From the NCBI GenBank assembly GCA_030054835.1, contig JASGVS010000034.1:102671-166670 (forward strand): 64,000 nt of DNA, read 5' to 3'. The translations under genes and the position numbers were made by a program. This DNA comes from UBA3910 sp002391465 (GTDB lineage Bacteria > Bacillota > Limnochordia > Darwinibacteriales > Darwinibacteriaceae). Below, one piece after another: positions 53,665-62,664 of this stretch. A model generated the notes under the pieces. That model did not search any database and was not told where the DNA came from. It saw only the letters and a list, made by a program, of their open reading frames with translations. Every line of letters starts with the position of its first letter. Within the stretch, counting starts at the first letter, position 1.

Positions 53665-54695
53665 AAACAGTGGGCAGAACATTTTGGTTTGTTTTGGCAG
53701 CGGCGGGTCTGCTAGCCTTTTTATATCGGGTCAGGATCATTCTGACCCCTTTCTTATTCGCGGTCTTGATCGCATACACTCTCTATCCTTTGGTGGTGGC
53801 AGTTGAGAGGCGCGGTGCCAGCCGGGCGGTGGCTATCCTCACTGTCTATCTCTGCTTGGGCATCGCTCTCGGCGTGATCGCCTGGCTTGTTCTGCCCAGG
53901 TTTGTGGCCGAACTGGAGGATCTACTTGTACAGCTCCCCGCTCGAACCCGGGCGTGGAGGCAGTTAGGTGAGAGGGCGCGGCAGCTTTATCAGCGGCTCA
54001 GACTGCCCGAATTGGTTGGGGAAAACGATGTGGTGGGAGTGGTGGTGCAGCGGCTGGAAGCGGCTATTGAAAACCTGGCGGGACGTTTGATGAGTTTGGT
54101 GATGAGTGCGTTTACCAACATTATTTCCCTCATAATCTCACCCGTTCTGGCCTTTTACTTTCTCCGGGATCATCAATCAATGCGAAATAGGACGCTGAGG
54201 TATGTACCGGCCAAATACCGGGGTGATGTGCAGAACATAACCCGCAGCATCAACCAGGCTCTGGGCGGGTTTTTTCGCGGCCAAATCCTAGTATCCATTT
54301 TCGTTGGACTCTTTGTTTATATGGGCCTGTACCTGTTGGGAATTCCCTACGCCATGTTTATTGGTTTAACAGCCGGTCTGTTTGACATTATCCCTTATCT
54401 AGGACCAATCCTGGGCTTTCTTCCGGCAGCTGCCTTTGCCCTGCTCAAATCTCCCCTCACTGTCTTCTGGGTACTCCTGATCTTTGTGGCAGCCAATCAG
54501 ATTGAGAACGGGATCATATCTCCGAAAATCATTGGGGATCGGGTTGGTCTCCATCCCTTAGTGGTCATCTTCGCCGTGTTTGCAGGCGGTGACCTTCTGG
54601 GAATTACCGGCATGCTGCTGGCTGTTCCGGTAGCTGCCGCCATTCGGGTAGTCCTGGACTATTTCCTACTGCGTCCGCCTGTTCAGAACCCATGA
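53661..54695 (+). CDS. AI-2E family permease (YrrI-like)
   Basis: A 344-residue membrane protein of the AI-2E/PerM family with about eight helices. Typical family features are GLFDIIPYLGPILGFLPAAAFAL near residue 235 and NQIENGIISPKIIGDRVGLHPLVV. Substrate is uncertain; despite the family name, members may move ions or small solutes. TTG start overlapping the previous gene as TTGA. yrrI-alaS neighbour order agrees with Bacillus. Confidence 0.88.
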   Translation: MKTVGRTFWFVLAAAGLLAFLYRVRIILTPFLFAVLIAYTLYPLVVAVERRGASRAVAILTVYLCLGIALGVIAWLVLPRFVAELEDLLVQLPARTRAWRQLGERARQLYQRLRLPELVGENDVVGVVVQRLEAAIENLAGRLMSLVMSAFTNIISLIISPVLAFYFLRDHQSMRNRTLRYVPAKYRGDVQNITRSINQALGGFFRGQILVSIFVGLFVYMGLYLLGIPYAMFIGLTAGLFDIIPYLGPILGFLPAAAFALLKSPLTVFWVLLIFVAANQIENGIISPKIIGDRVGLHPLVVIFAVFAGGDLLGITGMLLAVPVAAAIRVVLDYFLLRPPVQNP

Positions 54696-54709
54696 GGTGA
54701 GGGGTGGTT

Positions 54710-54811
54710 ATGTTGACAAGGGAAGTAGGGTTCGGTAATATTGAGGTAAGTTGGTCAAAAATGGGAGGGACAGCGCTAAGCGCGTTTTATGAAACAGTAT
54801 TCAGTAGATGA
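54710..54811 (+). CDS. Possible upstream ORF overlapping the start of alaS
   Basis: An ATG at 54710 follows GAGGTGAGGGGTGG and opens a 33-codon frame (starts MLTREVGF, ends ETVFSR) that runs 23 bases past the alaS start codon in another frame. The alaS promoter lies inside it, so only read-through from the permease gene could translate it. It may be a leader peptide or a by-product of the promoter and ribosome site. Confidence 0.25.
   Translation: MLTREVGFGNIEVSWSKMGGTALSAFYETVFSR
54713..54741 (+). promoter_or_regulatory. Sigma-A promoter for alaS
   Basis: TTGACA (54713-54718), 17-base spacer, TAATAT (54736-54741). It gives a leader of about 40 bases before the alaS ATG. Confidence 0.72.
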
Positions 54812-57437
54812 AATTCGTTCATTATTCTTAGAATTCTTTCGCAGTAAGGACCACAGGATTCTACCCAGTGCGTCCTTAATTCCCCATGGAGATCCTACCC
54901 TGCTTTTGACTGTGGCAGGAATGGTTCCCTTTAAACTTAACTTCCTGGGGTTGGAAAAACCCGTTCATCCGAGAATTGCAACCAGCCAAAAGTGTATCCG
55001 TACCGCTGACATAGAAAACGTCGGTATGACGGACAGGCACGGAACGTTTTTTGAGATGCTGGGCAATTTTTCTTTTGGGGACTATTTCAAAGCAGAAATT
55101 ATTCCCTGGGCTTGGGAATTCACCCTGGAGTATCTCAAGTTTCCTGAGGAAAAACTCTGGGTCTCAATCTATCAGGATGACGATGAGGCCTATGATATCT
55201 GGCATAACAAGGTTGGCGTACCTGCTGAACGCATTGTCCGCCTAGGCAAAGAAGACAACTTCTGGGAGACGGGCGCTGGCCCGTGCGGTCCCTGTTCAGA
55301 ACTGCACATCGACCGCGGCGAAGAGTTCGGCTGTGGCGACCCAGATTGCAAACCAGGCTGCGAGTGTGAGCGGTTCTTAGAATTCTGGAACCTAGTTTTT
55401 ATTCAATTCCACCAGGACGGGGATGAGTACACACCCCTTAAGCAGACCGGCATCGACACTGGTATGGGTCTCGAGCGGGTGGCAGCCATTCTGCAGGGTA
55501 AAGACAGCATTTTTGAAGTGGATAATTTCTACCCGATAGTGGCTAAAGTTGCGGAAATTGCCAAGACAAGCTATAAGGTTGATGAGCGGAAGGATGTATC
55601 CCTCCGCGTTATAGCCGACCACTTGAGGGCAGTTACATTTTTGGTGGGCGATGGGGTACTGCCCAGTAACGAAGGTAGAGGTTATGTCCTGCGGCGTCTG
55701 ATCAGGCGCGCTATCCGTCATGGGCGGCTGCTTGGCATTACAGACCCCTTTGCTAACGAAGTAATCGCAGTGGTGGTGGAGCAGATGAAAGCTGCCTACC
55801 CCGACCTGCTAGAGCGGAGAGAGTACATTTTCCGCGTTGTTAGTCTGGAAGAGGAGCGGTTCAATGCTACGCTGGAGCAGGGGATGCACCTCTTGGCAGA
55901 GTTGACGAAAAGGGCAGAGAAGGAAGGTCGCACTGTAATAGCAGGTAAAGATGCCTTCCAGCTTTATGATACCTTTGGTTTTCCCATTGATCTGACTCGA
56001 GAGATTTTGGCAGATCAGGGCTTTAGCGTTGACGAAGATGGTTTTCGGGAAGCTATGGAGGCCCAGCGGGAGCGGGCCCGTAGGTCCCGGGGCGACCAGG
56101 GTTATTTGGACAGCAGTCTGGAAGTGTACACCGATTTTGCCGCAGCGGTAAATGTGGAGTTTGTAGGTTACGAGCAGAGCGAAACGGAAGCCCAGTTAGT
56201 TGGCATCATCCTGGCAGGCACCAGCGTAGATCAAGCGGAGCAGGGTGCTCAGGTGGCCTTGATTTTGGACCGTACACCCTTTTATGCTGAGGGGGGCGGC
56301 CAGATTGCGGACCACGGTGTGATCATAACTGACACTGGTAGAGTACGCATCACGGACGTACGTCACCCAGTTGAAGGTTTGATCAGCCACTTTGGTACAG
56401 TAGAAGAAGGCTTTGTATCAACGGGAAGCAGTGCCAAAGCTGTGATAGACAGGGAGCGGCGCGCGCAAACAGCACGTAATCATACCGCAACCCATCTCCT
56501 CCATCGTGCCCTAAAAGACATCCTAGGCGAGCATGTAAACCAAGCCGGTTCCTACGTAGGGCCTGATCGGCTGCGTTTTGACTTTACCCATTTTGAAGCG
56601 GTGAAGGAAGAACAGCTTGAACAGATCGAGGAGCGCGTCAACAAAGCCATTCTGGCCGATTCAGCGGTAACGTCCGCTTGGACCGATCTAGAGACAGCTA
56701 AAGAGAAAGGGGCTGTCGCCCTCTTTGGTGAGCAGTACGGGGAAGAGGTGCGCATGATCCAGGTTGGTGACGTGTCCTTGGAACTCTGCGGCGGCACCCA
56801 CGTGGAATCAACTGGTCAAATTGGCCTGTTTAAGATCGTTTCTGAAGGCAGTGTTGCTGCTGGCGTCAGGCGGATCGAGGCAGTTGTTGGCTCAGCCGCC
56901 TTGGAATACGTCCGCACTAGGGAAGGAATTCTGAGGCAGCTGCAGGACAGACTCCAGAGCCAGGTAACCGAACTGCCCGAACAGGTAGACCGCCTGCTGG
57001 AAGAGAACAGAAATCTGACCAGGGAGATTTCCCAGCTGAAACAGAAAGGTGCCTTGGCCTCCCTGGAGGAGCTCATTAAGGGTGCCGAAAACATCGGTGG
57101 CGTTTCTTTAGTTGTGGCCGAAGTGGAGACTGAGGACACAGAAACCCTGCGTGTACTGGGGGACCGTCTGCGCGATCGCCTTGATCCTGTCGCGTTGATC
57201 TTGGGATCCCGCAGTGGTGAGAGGGTGCTCTTGGTCAGCATGGTTTCCAAATCACTCAATCCCCATGGGGTACATGCGGGCAAGGTGATTAAGGAAGTGG
57301 CCCAGATTTGCGGCGGTGGTGGCGGAGGCAGGCCTGATATGGCCCAGGCGGGTGGGCGTCTGCCCGACAAGCTGCCCGAGGCTCTGGCTCAAGGTAAGGC
57401 TCTCTTACGAGAACAACTGGAAGGGATTAATCTGTAA
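54789..57437 (+). CDS. alaS: Alanyl-tRNA synthetase
   Basis: An 882-residue class II synthetase, full length: TSQKCIRTADIENVG and RHGTFFEMLGNFSFGDYFK in the catalytic core, the editing domain with zinc ligands HTATHLLHRALKDILGEHV and CGGTHVESTGQIG, and a C-terminal DHHA1-like domain with KVIKEVAQICGGGGGGRPD. ATG at 54789; GGGAGGG is 19 bases upstream, too far alone, but a small GCGC hairpin between them could bring it to 8 bases. ireB follows. Confidence 0.97.
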   Translation: MKQYSVDEIRSLFLEFFRSKDHRILPSASLIPHGDPTLLLTVAGMVPFKLNFLGLEKPVHPRIATSQKCIRTADIENVGMTDRHGTFFEMLGNFSFGDYFKAEIIPWAWEFTLEYLKFPEEKLWVSIYQDDDEAYDIWHNKVGVPAERIVRLGKEDNFWETGAGPCGPCSELHIDRGEEFGCGDPDCKPGCECERFLEFWNLVFIQFHQDGDEYTPLKQTGIDTGMGLERVAAILQGKDSIFEVDNFYPIVAKVAEIAKTSYKVDERKDVSLRVIADHLRAVTFLVGDGVLPSNEGRGYVLRRLIRRAIRHGRLLGITDPFANEVIAVVVEQMKAAYPDLLERREYIFRVVSLEEERFNATLEQGMHLLAELTKRAEKEGRTVIAGKDAFQLYDTFGFPIDLTREILADQGFSVDEDGFREAMEAQRERARRSRGDQGYLDSSLEVYTDFAAAVNVEFVGYEQSETEAQLVGIILAGTSVDQAEQGAQVALILDRTPFYAEGGGQIADHGVIITDTGRVRITDVRHPVEGLISHFGTVEEGFVSTGSSAKAVIDRERRAQTARNHTATHLLHRALKDILGEHVNQAGSYVGPDRLRFDFTHFEAVKEEQLEQIEERVNKAILADSAVTSAWTDLETAKEKGAVALFGEQYGEEVRMIQVGDVSLELCGGTHVESTGQIGLFKIVSEGSVAAGVRRIEAVVGSAALEYVRTREGILRQLQDRLQSQVTELPEQVDRLLEENRNLTREISQLKQKGALASLEELIKGAENIGGVSLVVAEVETEDTETLRVLGDRLRDRLDPVALILGSRSGERVLLVSMVSKSLNPHGVHAGKVIKEVAQICGGGGGGRPDMAQAGGRLPDKLPEALAQGKALLREQLEGINL

Positions 57438-57489
57438 CAGGAGAATATCAACGGAGAGGGGTCAATATCTTTCTACAAGGAGGGATAGC

Positions 57490-57750
57490 ATGAGTGATGC
57501 GCACGACAAGACTGCATTGTTCCGTTACAAAGCGGTAGAGGATCAGTCCGCAGCGGTACGAGCGGTACTGCAGGACGTGTATGCTGCCCTGCAGGAAAGG
57601 GGTTACAATCCCTTTGGGCAGATTGTTGGGTACCTAATCTCGGGAGATCCTACGTTTATTACCAGTCACAAAAACGCACGCACTACTATAGCCCAAATTG
57701 AGCGAGATGTTATCCTGGAAGAGTTGGTAAAATATTATCTTGGCAAATAA
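57490..57750 (+). CDS. ireB: IreB family regulator (UPF0297)
   Basis: An 86-residue protein matching YrzL/IreB: FRYKAVEDQSAAVRAVLQDVYAAL, then ERGYNPFGQIVGYLISGDPTFITSHKNAR-type core and LEELVKYYLGK. In Enterococcus the homolog is a substrate of the IreK kinase and IreP phosphatase and tunes cell-wall-active antibiotic resistance. ATG with AAGGAGGG upstream. In Bacillus it directly precedes ruvX; here two extra genes lie between them. Confidence 0.93.
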   Translation: MSDAHDKTALFRYKAVEDQSAAVRAVLQDVYAALQERGYNPFGQIVGYLISGDPTFITSHKNARTTIAQIERDVILEELVKYYLGK

Positions 57751-57789
57751 TTTATTTTTGTTTGTTGTGTCGTAAAGGGGTATTTCATA

Positions 57790-58626
57790 ATGATCAAAAT
57801 CAGCGCGGATAGTACTTGTGATCTTTCCCCCAAGTTACGGGAAGAATTAGATGTTGCTATCATACCTTTGAGCATCATTATTGACGAAGACGAAATTTTC
57901 AAAGATGGAGTAGACATAGGGCCAGCTGATGTTTTCCGGTTTGTGGATGGGGGTAGCACCTGTCGAACGGGAGCTGTGAACGTATTTGAGTACCAAAGCC
58001 ATTTCAAAAAACTGGCGGAAGAGAACGATGCGGTAATTCATATTTCCCTCGGTTCGAAGTTTTCCTCATGCTACGCCAATGCTACCCTGGCTGCGGAAGA
58101 ATTCGATAATGTCTATGTCGTTGATTCCCAGAACCTTTCCACAGGCAGCGGCCATTTGGTGTGTGACGCCGCCGCTATGGCGGCTCAAGGTGTTGAGCCA
58201 GAGGAAATAAAGAGGCGGCTGGAAGCTGTAGTGCCAAAAGTTAATGCGAGCTTCGTAATTGACCAGCTGGATTACTTGGCCAAGGGTGGCCGCTGTTCTG
58301 CCGTTACTGCCCAAGGGGCTAAGATTCTCAAGCTGAAACCCTGCATTGAGGTGCGGGACGGGGAGATGGTGGTTGGGCGCAAATTCCGCGGCAACTTCGA
58401 TAAAGCTATCACGGGTTACGCCAAGAAGCGCCTTGAGACAGAAGGGATCGACCCCAGCCGAATCTTCATTACCCATGCAGGCTGTGCCCCGGAAACGGTA
58501 GACATGATCCGTGATATCGTGGAGGAAAGCGGCAAATTCCAAGAAATTCATATTACTGAAGCGGGCTGCACCATTTCCAGCCACTGTGGGCCGAATACCC
58601 TGGGTGTTTTGTTCAAGGAACTGTAA
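57790..58626 (+). CDS. DegV family fatty-acid binding protein
   Basis: A 278-residue DegV protein: MIKISADSTCDLSPKLREEL with the N-terminal fold, GSTCRTGAVN for the fatty-acid headgroup and a C-terminal domain with SHCGPNTLGVLF. DegV (FakB) proteins bind fatty acids for the FakA kinase; no fakA is seen here. It lies in the ireB-ruvX interval, unlike Bacillus. ATG with AAAGGGG upstream. Confidence 0.93.
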   Translation: MIKISADSTCDLSPKLREELDVAIIPLSIIIDEDEIFKDGVDIGPADVFRFVDGGSTCRTGAVNVFEYQSHFKKLAEENDAVIHISLGSKFSSCYANATLAAEEFDNVYVVDSQNLSTGSGHLVCDAAAMAAQGVEPEEIKRRLEAVVPKVNASFVIDQLDYLAKGGRCSAVTAQGAKILKLKPCIEVRDGEMVVGRKFRGNFDKAITGYAKKRLETEGIDPSRIFITHAGCAPETVDMIRDIVEESGKFQEIHITEAGCTISSHCGPNTLGVLFKEL

Positions 58627-58628
58627 AG

Positions 58629-59573
58629 ATGGAATACAGGATGTTGGGTCAGACCGGGCTGGAAGTTTCCCGCCTATGTTTCGGTGCTCTGACGATAGGT
58701 CCCTTGCAGCGCAATATGTCTGCGGAAGAGGGGAGTAAGGTAATCCGCCGCTCCTTGGAACTTGGGGTCAATTTCATTGACACAGCCGAACTCTACGAAA
58801 CTTACGAGCACATCCGCCTAGCACTGGCGGATTGGCAGGGCGAACGGCCTGTAGTTGTTGCCACAAAATCATACGCTTTTACCCGGGACGGGATGCTGCG
58901 CAGTCTAGAGGCTGCCCAAAAGGGTTTGGGGATGGAAGTGATCCCCATTTTTCTCCTGCATGAGCAGGAATCCAGCCACACGTTACGCGGCCACTGGCCC
59001 GCTCTTGAGGTCTTGTGGGAAGCGCAGAGGGCCGGTGTGGTTCAAGCGGTGGGTATTTCTACCCACCACGTAGAAGGCGTCCTCGCCGCCTGCGAAGTAC
59101 CGGGTATCCAGGTAATATCCCCCCTGATCAACAAAACGGGGATCGGAATTCAGGGAGGTTCCCGGGCTGATATGCTGGTAGCCATTGAAAAAGCGGCCAA
59201 TCTGGGTAAAGGCATCTTTGCCATGAAACCCCTTGGGGGCGGACATCTCTTAGCTCACTGGTCAGATGCCCTGGATTTTTTGATCCAGAGGGACGAGATC
59301 CATTCGGTAGCTGTGGGGATGAAGAGTCTTGCTGAAGTAGAGGGCAATGTGGCTTATTTTGCGGGAAGGCGTGATTTGCCCCCGCCTGAAGTAACCACCA
59401 GGCGTCTCCATATTGATGATTGGTGCATTGGCTGTGCCGCTTGCGTGAATGCATGTCCAAATGGGGCCCTGGCAATCGAGGCTGGGCAAGCGGTAGTGGC
59501 ACACCGGGACGAATGTGTTTTCTGCGGTTATTGCGGAGCGAACTGCCCGGAGTTTGCCATCAAAGTGATCTAA
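58629..59573 (+). CDS. Aldo/keto reductase with ferredoxin-like tail
   Basis: A 314-residue AKR-like protein: the catalytic-type FIDTAELYETYEHIRLAL (Asp and Tyr near residue 50-57) and AVATKSYA-like strand, then a TIM-barrel to about residue 255. The C-terminus has two 4Fe-4S motifs, CIGCAACVNACP and CVFCGYCGANCP. Such fusions are known in anaerobic Firmicutes; they may couple substrate reduction to low-potential electrons. The substrate is unknown. ATG, with AAGGAA inside the end of degV, two bases after its stop. Confidence 0.88.
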   Translation: MEYRMLGQTGLEVSRLCFGALTIGPLQRNMSAEEGSKVIRRSLELGVNFIDTAELYETYEHIRLALADWQGERPVVVATKSYAFTRDGMLRSLEAAQKGLGMEVIPIFLLHEQESSHTLRGHWPALEVLWEAQRAGVVQAVGISTHHVEGVLAACEVPGIQVISPLINKTGIGIQGGSRADMLVAIEKAANLGKGIFAMKPLGGGHLLAHWSDALDFLIQRDEIHSVAVGMKSLAEVEGNVAYFAGRRDLPPPEVTTRRLHIDDWCIGCAACVNACPNGALAIEAGQAVVAHRDECVFCGYCGANCPEFAIKVI

Positions 59574-59585
59574 GAGGAGTTCAGC

Positions 59586-59996
59586 ATGCGTGTGATGGGT
59601 TTGGATGTGGGAGAAAAGACGATCGGTGTGGCTGTAAGTGATGCCATGGGCTGGACTGCCCAAGGTGTTACTGTAATTCGCCGCCGCAGCTTGGCAGAGG
59701 ATTTGGGGCAGCTGCGCAGCTTGGCGGAAGAGTATGCTGTAAAAGAAATCGTTGTGGGCCTGCCCAGGCGTACGGATGGCAGTTACGGGCCCGAAGCTGA
59801 GAAAATGTATCAGTTTGGCGACGAACTGAAAAGGACATTGAAACTGCCAGTCGAATATTGGGATGAGAGGTTTTCTACTGTGGTTGCTGAGCGGACCCTT
59901 TTGGAGGGTGATGTGAGTCGCGCCAAAAGGCGTCAGTTAATCGACAAGGTTGCTGCCACCGTAATTTTGCAGTCATATTTGGATCATAGAGGGTAA
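59586..59996 (+). CDS. ruvX: Pre-16S rRNA nuclease RuvX/YqgF
   Basis: A 136-residue RNase H-fold protein: MGLDVGEKTIGVAVSD with the first aspartate and EYWDERFSTVVAE plus DKVAATVILQSYLD near the end. It matures the 5' end of 16S rRNA. ATG with GAGGAG upstream. It keeps the yrrK-yrzB-mltG order seen in Bacillus. Confidence 0.95.
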   Translation: MRVMGLDVGEKTIGVAVSDAMGWTAQGVTVIRRRSLAEDLGQLRSLAEEYAVKEIVVGLPRRTDGSYGPEAEKMYQFGDELKRTLKLPVEYWDERFSTVVAERTLLEGDVSRAKRRQLIDKVAATVILQSYLDHRG

Positions 59997-60024
59997 AAGA
60001 TAACATTCAGAAGGAGGAATGAAG

Positions 60025-60315
60025 ATGGGTGATAACAGGAATAACGATGATCTATATCTAGAAGAGGAATTTGATGACGATATCATCGTCTTGTTGGATG
60101 AAGACAACAATGAACACCGTTTCATCTATTTAGACCGGATTGAATTGGATGGCCAGGTTTACGCTGTACTTCTGCCGGAGGAAAACCAAGAGGATGGCGC
60201 CTACATCTTTCGGGTAGAGGTAGATGAAAATGGGGAAGACATTCTCATGGACATCGAAGATGACGATGAGTTCGAACGGGTTGTGTCCGTTCTAGAGTCG
60301 GATGATTGGGAGTAG
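60025..60315 (+). CDS. DUF1292 acidic protein (YrzB-like)
   Basis: A 96-residue, strongly acidic protein: EEFDDDIIVLLDEDNNEHRFIYLD, then AYIFRVEVDENGEDILMDIEDDDEFERV. It is the DUF1292 protein found next to ruvX and mltG in many Firmicutes; function unknown. ATG at 60025 is preferred since GGAGG lies 7 bases upstream; an ATG at 60019 is too close to the site. Confidence 0.93.
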   Translation: MGDNRNNDDLYLEEEFDDDIIVLLDEDNNEHRFIYLDRIELDGQVYAVLLPEENQEDGAYIFRVEVDENGEDILMDIEDDDEFERVVSVLESDDWE

Positions 60316-60339
60316 AACCGTTCTGTTTGGATTTGGGGG

Positions 60340-61389
60340 GTGATTTCCATACCCGCTAACATTCAAGCCGCTTCAAAACGGACCTGGTACAACGTGGTCC
60401 GTTTTGTTCTAGTGCTGGCACTTTTGGGCTCTGTCAGTTTGGCCATGATTATGCGGCAGAGTACCCAGCCGGCGAGCTTGGAGCCAAGTGCTTTGAAAAA
60501 GGTTATTCAGATACCGCCGGGGGCGAGTGCCCAGCGCATAGGCGAGATTTTGGCGCAGGAGGAACTCATCACTGACCCCTTTTTATTCCGTATCGTTGTT
60601 AAGGTAACGGGGGCGGAGAAAAAAATGCAGGCCGGTTATTATCTCCTCGACGCCAATATGCCTACGTTGGAGATAATCGACCATCTCGTTGCAGGTGATG
60701 TTACCACCGAACGGGTAGTGATTCCCGAGGGGTTTGAAATCAAACAGATCGCAGCGGAGTTGGAGCGAAAGGGTTTAGCCGACGCTGATCGTTTTATTGA
60801 GCTGGCCATGGACTCATCATTGGTATTTGGGGACAATCCCCCTGTTGACCTGCCAATCTCGTCCCTTGAGGGTTATCTTTATCCCGACACCTATAATTTC
60901 AGCTTAGGCCAGAAGGAAGAGGACATTATCGGGCAGATGGTGGACCGCTTTATTCAGGTGATTGAAGCAGAGGTGGCGCATCGCCTAGACGAAACGGACA
61001 TGTCTCTCCACGAAATCGTGACACTTGCATCAATCGTGGAACGGGAGATTATGGTGGATTGGGAAAGGCCCATTGTTGCCTCGGTCTATCTAAACAGGTT
61101 GGCCATCAATATGCCACTGCAGGCCGATCCAACTGTGCGCTATGTGACTGCGGAGGAAAGATCCCGGGTGTTGTATCGGGATTTGGAAATTGATTCGCCG
61201 TACAACACTTACCGCAATTACGGCCTCCCGCCAGGACCCATTGCCAGCCCAGGGCTCCGCTCTATTTTGGCAGTTCTGGAACCGGCTGAAACCAACTATT
61301 TGTTTTTCGTGAGCAAACGGGATGGAACCCACCAATTTAGTGAAACGTACGAGCAGCATCTACAAGCACGTAGAACGCTGGGTTATTAG
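60340..61389 (+). CDS. mltG: Endolytic murein transglycosylase MltG
   Basis: About 349 residues: a short basic cytoplasmic tail, a membrane helix (residues about 20-40), a LysM-like region (IQIPPGASAQRIGEIL), then a YceG catalytic domain with SSLEGYLYPDTYNF and LASIVEREI, whose Glu is the catalytic residue. It cuts nascent glycan strands. The GTG at 60340 overlaps its own GGGGGG, while an ATA at 60349 sits at a better distance from it; the GTG is kept as the coordinate. The chain is otherwise complete. Confidence 0.92.
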   Translation: MISIPANIQAASKRTWYNVVRFVLVLALLGSVSLAMIMRQSTQPASLEPSALKKVIQIPPGASAQRIGEILAQEELITDPFLFRIVVKVTGAEKKMQAGYYLLDANMPTLEIIDHLVAGDVTTERVVIPEGFEIKQIAAELERKGLADADRFIELAMDSSLVFGDNPPVDLPISSLEGYLYPDTYNFSLGQKEEDIIGQMVDRFIQVIEAEVAHRLDETDMSLHEIVTLASIVEREIMVDWERPIVASVYLNRLAINMPLQADPTVRYVTAEERSRVLYRDLEIDSPYNTYRNYGLPPGPIASPGLRSILAVLEPAETNYLFFVSKRDGTHQFSETYEQHLQARRTLGY

Positions 61390-61400
61390 GAGGAAACAGT

Positions 61401-62612
61401 GTGAAAATCCCCGAACTATTGGCCCCGGCTGGTAATATGGAAAAGGCCCTGGTGGCTATGGAATATGGTGCAGATGCACTTTATTTAGCAGGCCAGCAAT
61501 TTGGGATGCGCTCCCAAGCTGGTAATTTCAGTCTGGAGGAACTGGAGCAGATTCTCCAAATCGCCCGGGAACGGGACGTAAAAATCTATGTAACTGTCAA
61601 CGTTTATCCCCGCAATAATGAAATAGATATGCTGCCGCAGTATCTAGAGAAACTGGAAGAACTACAGGTCGACGGCCTGATATTGGCGGACATGGGAGTC
61701 TACAGCTTGGCCAAAATTTACGCGCCCACAAGAAAGCTTCATCTCAGCACTCAGGCCAATACGGTCAACTACCAAGCGGCACAATTCTGGCAGGATTTGG
61801 GCTTTTCCCGCCTGATCATGGCAAGGGAACTCTCCAAGGACGAAATTGCCCGCATCTGCCGGGAAACAGATTTGGAGATCGAGATGTTCGTGCACGGGGC
61901 AATGTGCATGGCCTATTCGGGACGCTGCTTGCTCAGCAGCTTCCTAACTGGCCGCGATGCCAATCGGGGCCAGTGTGCCCAAAGCTGCCGCTGGCGCTAC
62001 GCAGTGGTGGAAGAAAAGAGGCCGGGCGAGTACATGCCCATTGAGGAAGACGAACGCGGCACCCATATCTTTAATTCCAAGGATTTGCGCTTGATCGAGT
62101 ATATCCCTGAGCTGGTTCAAATCGGTGTAGACAGCCTGAAAATTGAGGGCCGGATGAAAAGTTCATACTACGTGGCCACAGTTGTGCGGGCCTACCGCAC
62201 TGCGTTAGATTTGTACGCGGCTGATCCGGCAAACTATGTTCTGCCCCAGGAACTCTTGGACGAGCTGGATAAAGTAAGTCATCGTCCTTATTACTCCGGC
62301 TTTTTCGTACCTTCAGGAGCCGGCATTCACCCCCACAGCGGATCCTACATCCGCTCCTACGACGTGGTGGGACAGGTGATAGAGTATGATGGAGAAAAGG
62401 GAGAAGCAGTCGTCGATGTACGTAACCGCCTGAGGTTAGGCACGGAGTTGGAGATTATGCAGCCCAAGGCCCCTAACCTCAAGCTGCGCTTGGAGCAGAT
62501 GGTGAATGCGGAAACGGGGGAAAGCCTGGAAGAAGCCCATGCCAACTACGTGGTACGCATCCCTACCCCCGAAGTGAAATACCTTTCTATGCTTAGGGTA
62601 AAAAGGAGCTAA
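61401..62612 (+). CDS. U32 family peptidase, likely tRNA hydroxylation protein
   Basis: A 403-residue U32 member: PELLAPAGNMEKALVAMEYGADALYLAGQ, then CMAYSGRCLLSSFLTGRDANRGQCAQSCRWRY with four cysteines likely binding an Fe-S cluster. In Bacillus the YrrN/YrrO pair at this same place (TrhP1/P2) makes 5-hydroxyuridine at tRNA position 34; only one such gene is seen here. Substrate assignment is inferred from position and family. GTG start with AGGAGG upstream. Confidence 0.85.
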   Translation: MKIPELLAPAGNMEKALVAMEYGADALYLAGQQFGMRSQAGNFSLEELEQILQIARERDVKIYVTVNVYPRNNEIDMLPQYLEKLEELQVDGLILADMGVYSLAKIYAPTRKLHLSTQANTVNYQAAQFWQDLGFSRLIMARELSKDEIARICRETDLEIEMFVHGAMCMAYSGRCLLSSFLTGRDANRGQCAQSCRWRYAVVEEKRPGEYMPIEEDERGTHIFNSKDLRLIEYIPELVQIGVDSLKIEGRMKSSYYVATVVRAYRTALDLYAADPANYVLPQELLDELDKVSHRPYYSGFFVPSGAGIHPHSGSYIRSYDVVGQVIEYDGEKGEAVVDVRNRLRLGTELEIMQPKAPNLKLRLEQMVNAETGESLEEAHANYVVRIPTPEVKYLSMLRVKRS

Positions 62613-62618
62613 ACGGAG

Positions 62619-62647
62619 ACCGAAAACGCTTGCGTTTTCGGTTTTTT
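62619..62647 (+). terminator. Terminator after the U32 gene
   Basis: CCGAAAACGC (62620-62629) and GCGTTTTCGG (62632-62641) form a nearly perfect stem with a minimal loop, followed by six T residues. Confidence 0.92.
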
Positions 62648-62664
62648 CAAAGGAGAGGAATTTT

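Noticed and set aside
57751..57789. Promoter for degV
   Set aside because: TTGGCA at about 57740 has no acceptable -10 at the proper distance in the T-rich gap.
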